Below, one piece after another: positions 63,892 to 64,000 of a stretch of 64,000 nt of DNA (within the stretch, counting starts at the first letter, position 1; each line of letters opens with the position of its first letter). The notes under the pieces were generated by a model. The model was not told the origin of the DNA, did no database searches, and was given only the letters and a program-made list of their open reading frames with translations. The position numbers and the translations under genes were made by a program. Where the stretch lies: the NCBI GenBank assembly GCA_024742495.1, contig JANSYJ010000002.1:248001-312000 (forward strand), read 5' to 3'. Source of the DNA: Bacteroidota bacterium (GTDB taxonomy: Bacteria; Bacteroidota; Bacteroidia; Flavobacteriales; Schleiferiaceae).

Positions 63892-64000
63892 TTATTCTTT
63901 AATTTTTAGAGCGCTAACAATCAGCATAATCCAAGCTACAATTAGAGCCAAACCACCCAATGGAGTAATGGGTCCTAAGAAGGATAAATTTACATTCATG
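63892..64000 (-). CDS. DUF423 family membrane protein (C-terminal end, partial)
   Basis: The last 35 residues of a minus-strand gene run off the right edge. GPITPLGGLALIVAWIML is the C-terminal signature of DUF423 (YgdD-like) small inner-membrane proteins. The Met at the edge is probably internal, since family members have about 120 residues. Function unknown. Confidence 0.8.
   Translation of the reverse strand, partial: MNVNLSFLGPITPLGGLALIVAWIMLIVSALKIKE

Noticed and set aside
1-64000. tRNA, rRNA, CRISPR, IS or prophage
   Set aside because: I looked through the intergenic spaces and saw no T-arm-like GTTCRANNC blocks in cloverleaf context, direct-repeat arrays, transposase or phage genes.

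Overview
The window is a chromosomal segment from a member of the Bacteroidota, most likely a Flavobacteriia-type marine or aquatic heterotroph. The evidence is type IX secretion sorting domains (two type A, one type B/CHU_C), a DUF4290 gene, a zinc-free L36, an Asp-type MurA, and repeated TAnnTTTG -7 promoter boxes instead of sigma70 -10 boxes. Shine-Dalgarno sequences are largely absent. I see no tRNA, rRNA, IS element, prophage or CRISPR array. The content is mostly core housekeeping genes.

Layout. 1-6.3 kb, minus strand: a GNAT acetyltransferase, a small membrane protein, a DUF4290-murA-tlpA operon and a PcrA/UvrD helicase. 6.4-10.3 kb, plus strand: accessory secreted proteins, including a 976-residue T9SS cargo of unknown function. 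10.4-27.6 kb: the complete str-S10-spc-alpha ribosomal cluster (rpsL to rplQ, with fusA, secY, infA, rpmJ and rpoA) behind two candidate promoters and a structured leader, closed by a terminator. 27.6-31.4 kb: carA-eno-gltA with its own promoter and terminator. 31.5-33.7 kb: rpsA. 33.7-41 kb, plus strand: a TPR sensor kinase, a Nif3-like protein, a CT398-like coiled-coil protein, a TPR protein, then lgt-DUF192-YciI. 41-50.9 kb, minus strand: NlpC/P60 lipoprotein, M1 peptidase, epimerase, two T9SS cargo proteins with a Nudix hydrolase, and DUF4920-cytochrome-mnmD. 51-60.1 kb: ilvE, a PIN toxin-antitoxin pair, metK (minus), a lipoprotein, then split metH and metF. 60.2-64 kb: phoH, a small membrane protein, pckA, and the end of a DUF423 gene at the window edge.

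The most interesting region is the methionine/SAM block (51-60 kb). The metH(N)-metH(C)-metF operon carries a recognisable SAM-I (S-box) riboswitch starting at its predicted transcription start. About 1 kb away, on the opposite strand, metK has a compact leader that matches the conserved core of the SAM-II/SAM-V pseudoknot family. That leader also contains a downstream segment able to pair over 10 bp with the aptamer core, which suggests a built-in competing fold. Methionine synthesis, methyl supply and SAM synthesis would then be read out by two different SAM-sensing RNA classes.

Other points worth attention are perfect inverted repeats at ilvE and at the toxin-antitoxin promoter, mutually exclusive hairpins in the rpsL leader, loss of all four zinc-ribbon cysteines in the CT398-like protein, and low-complexity charged tails on L17 and S1. 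All assignments come from reading the sequence and family knowledge; no database search was run.
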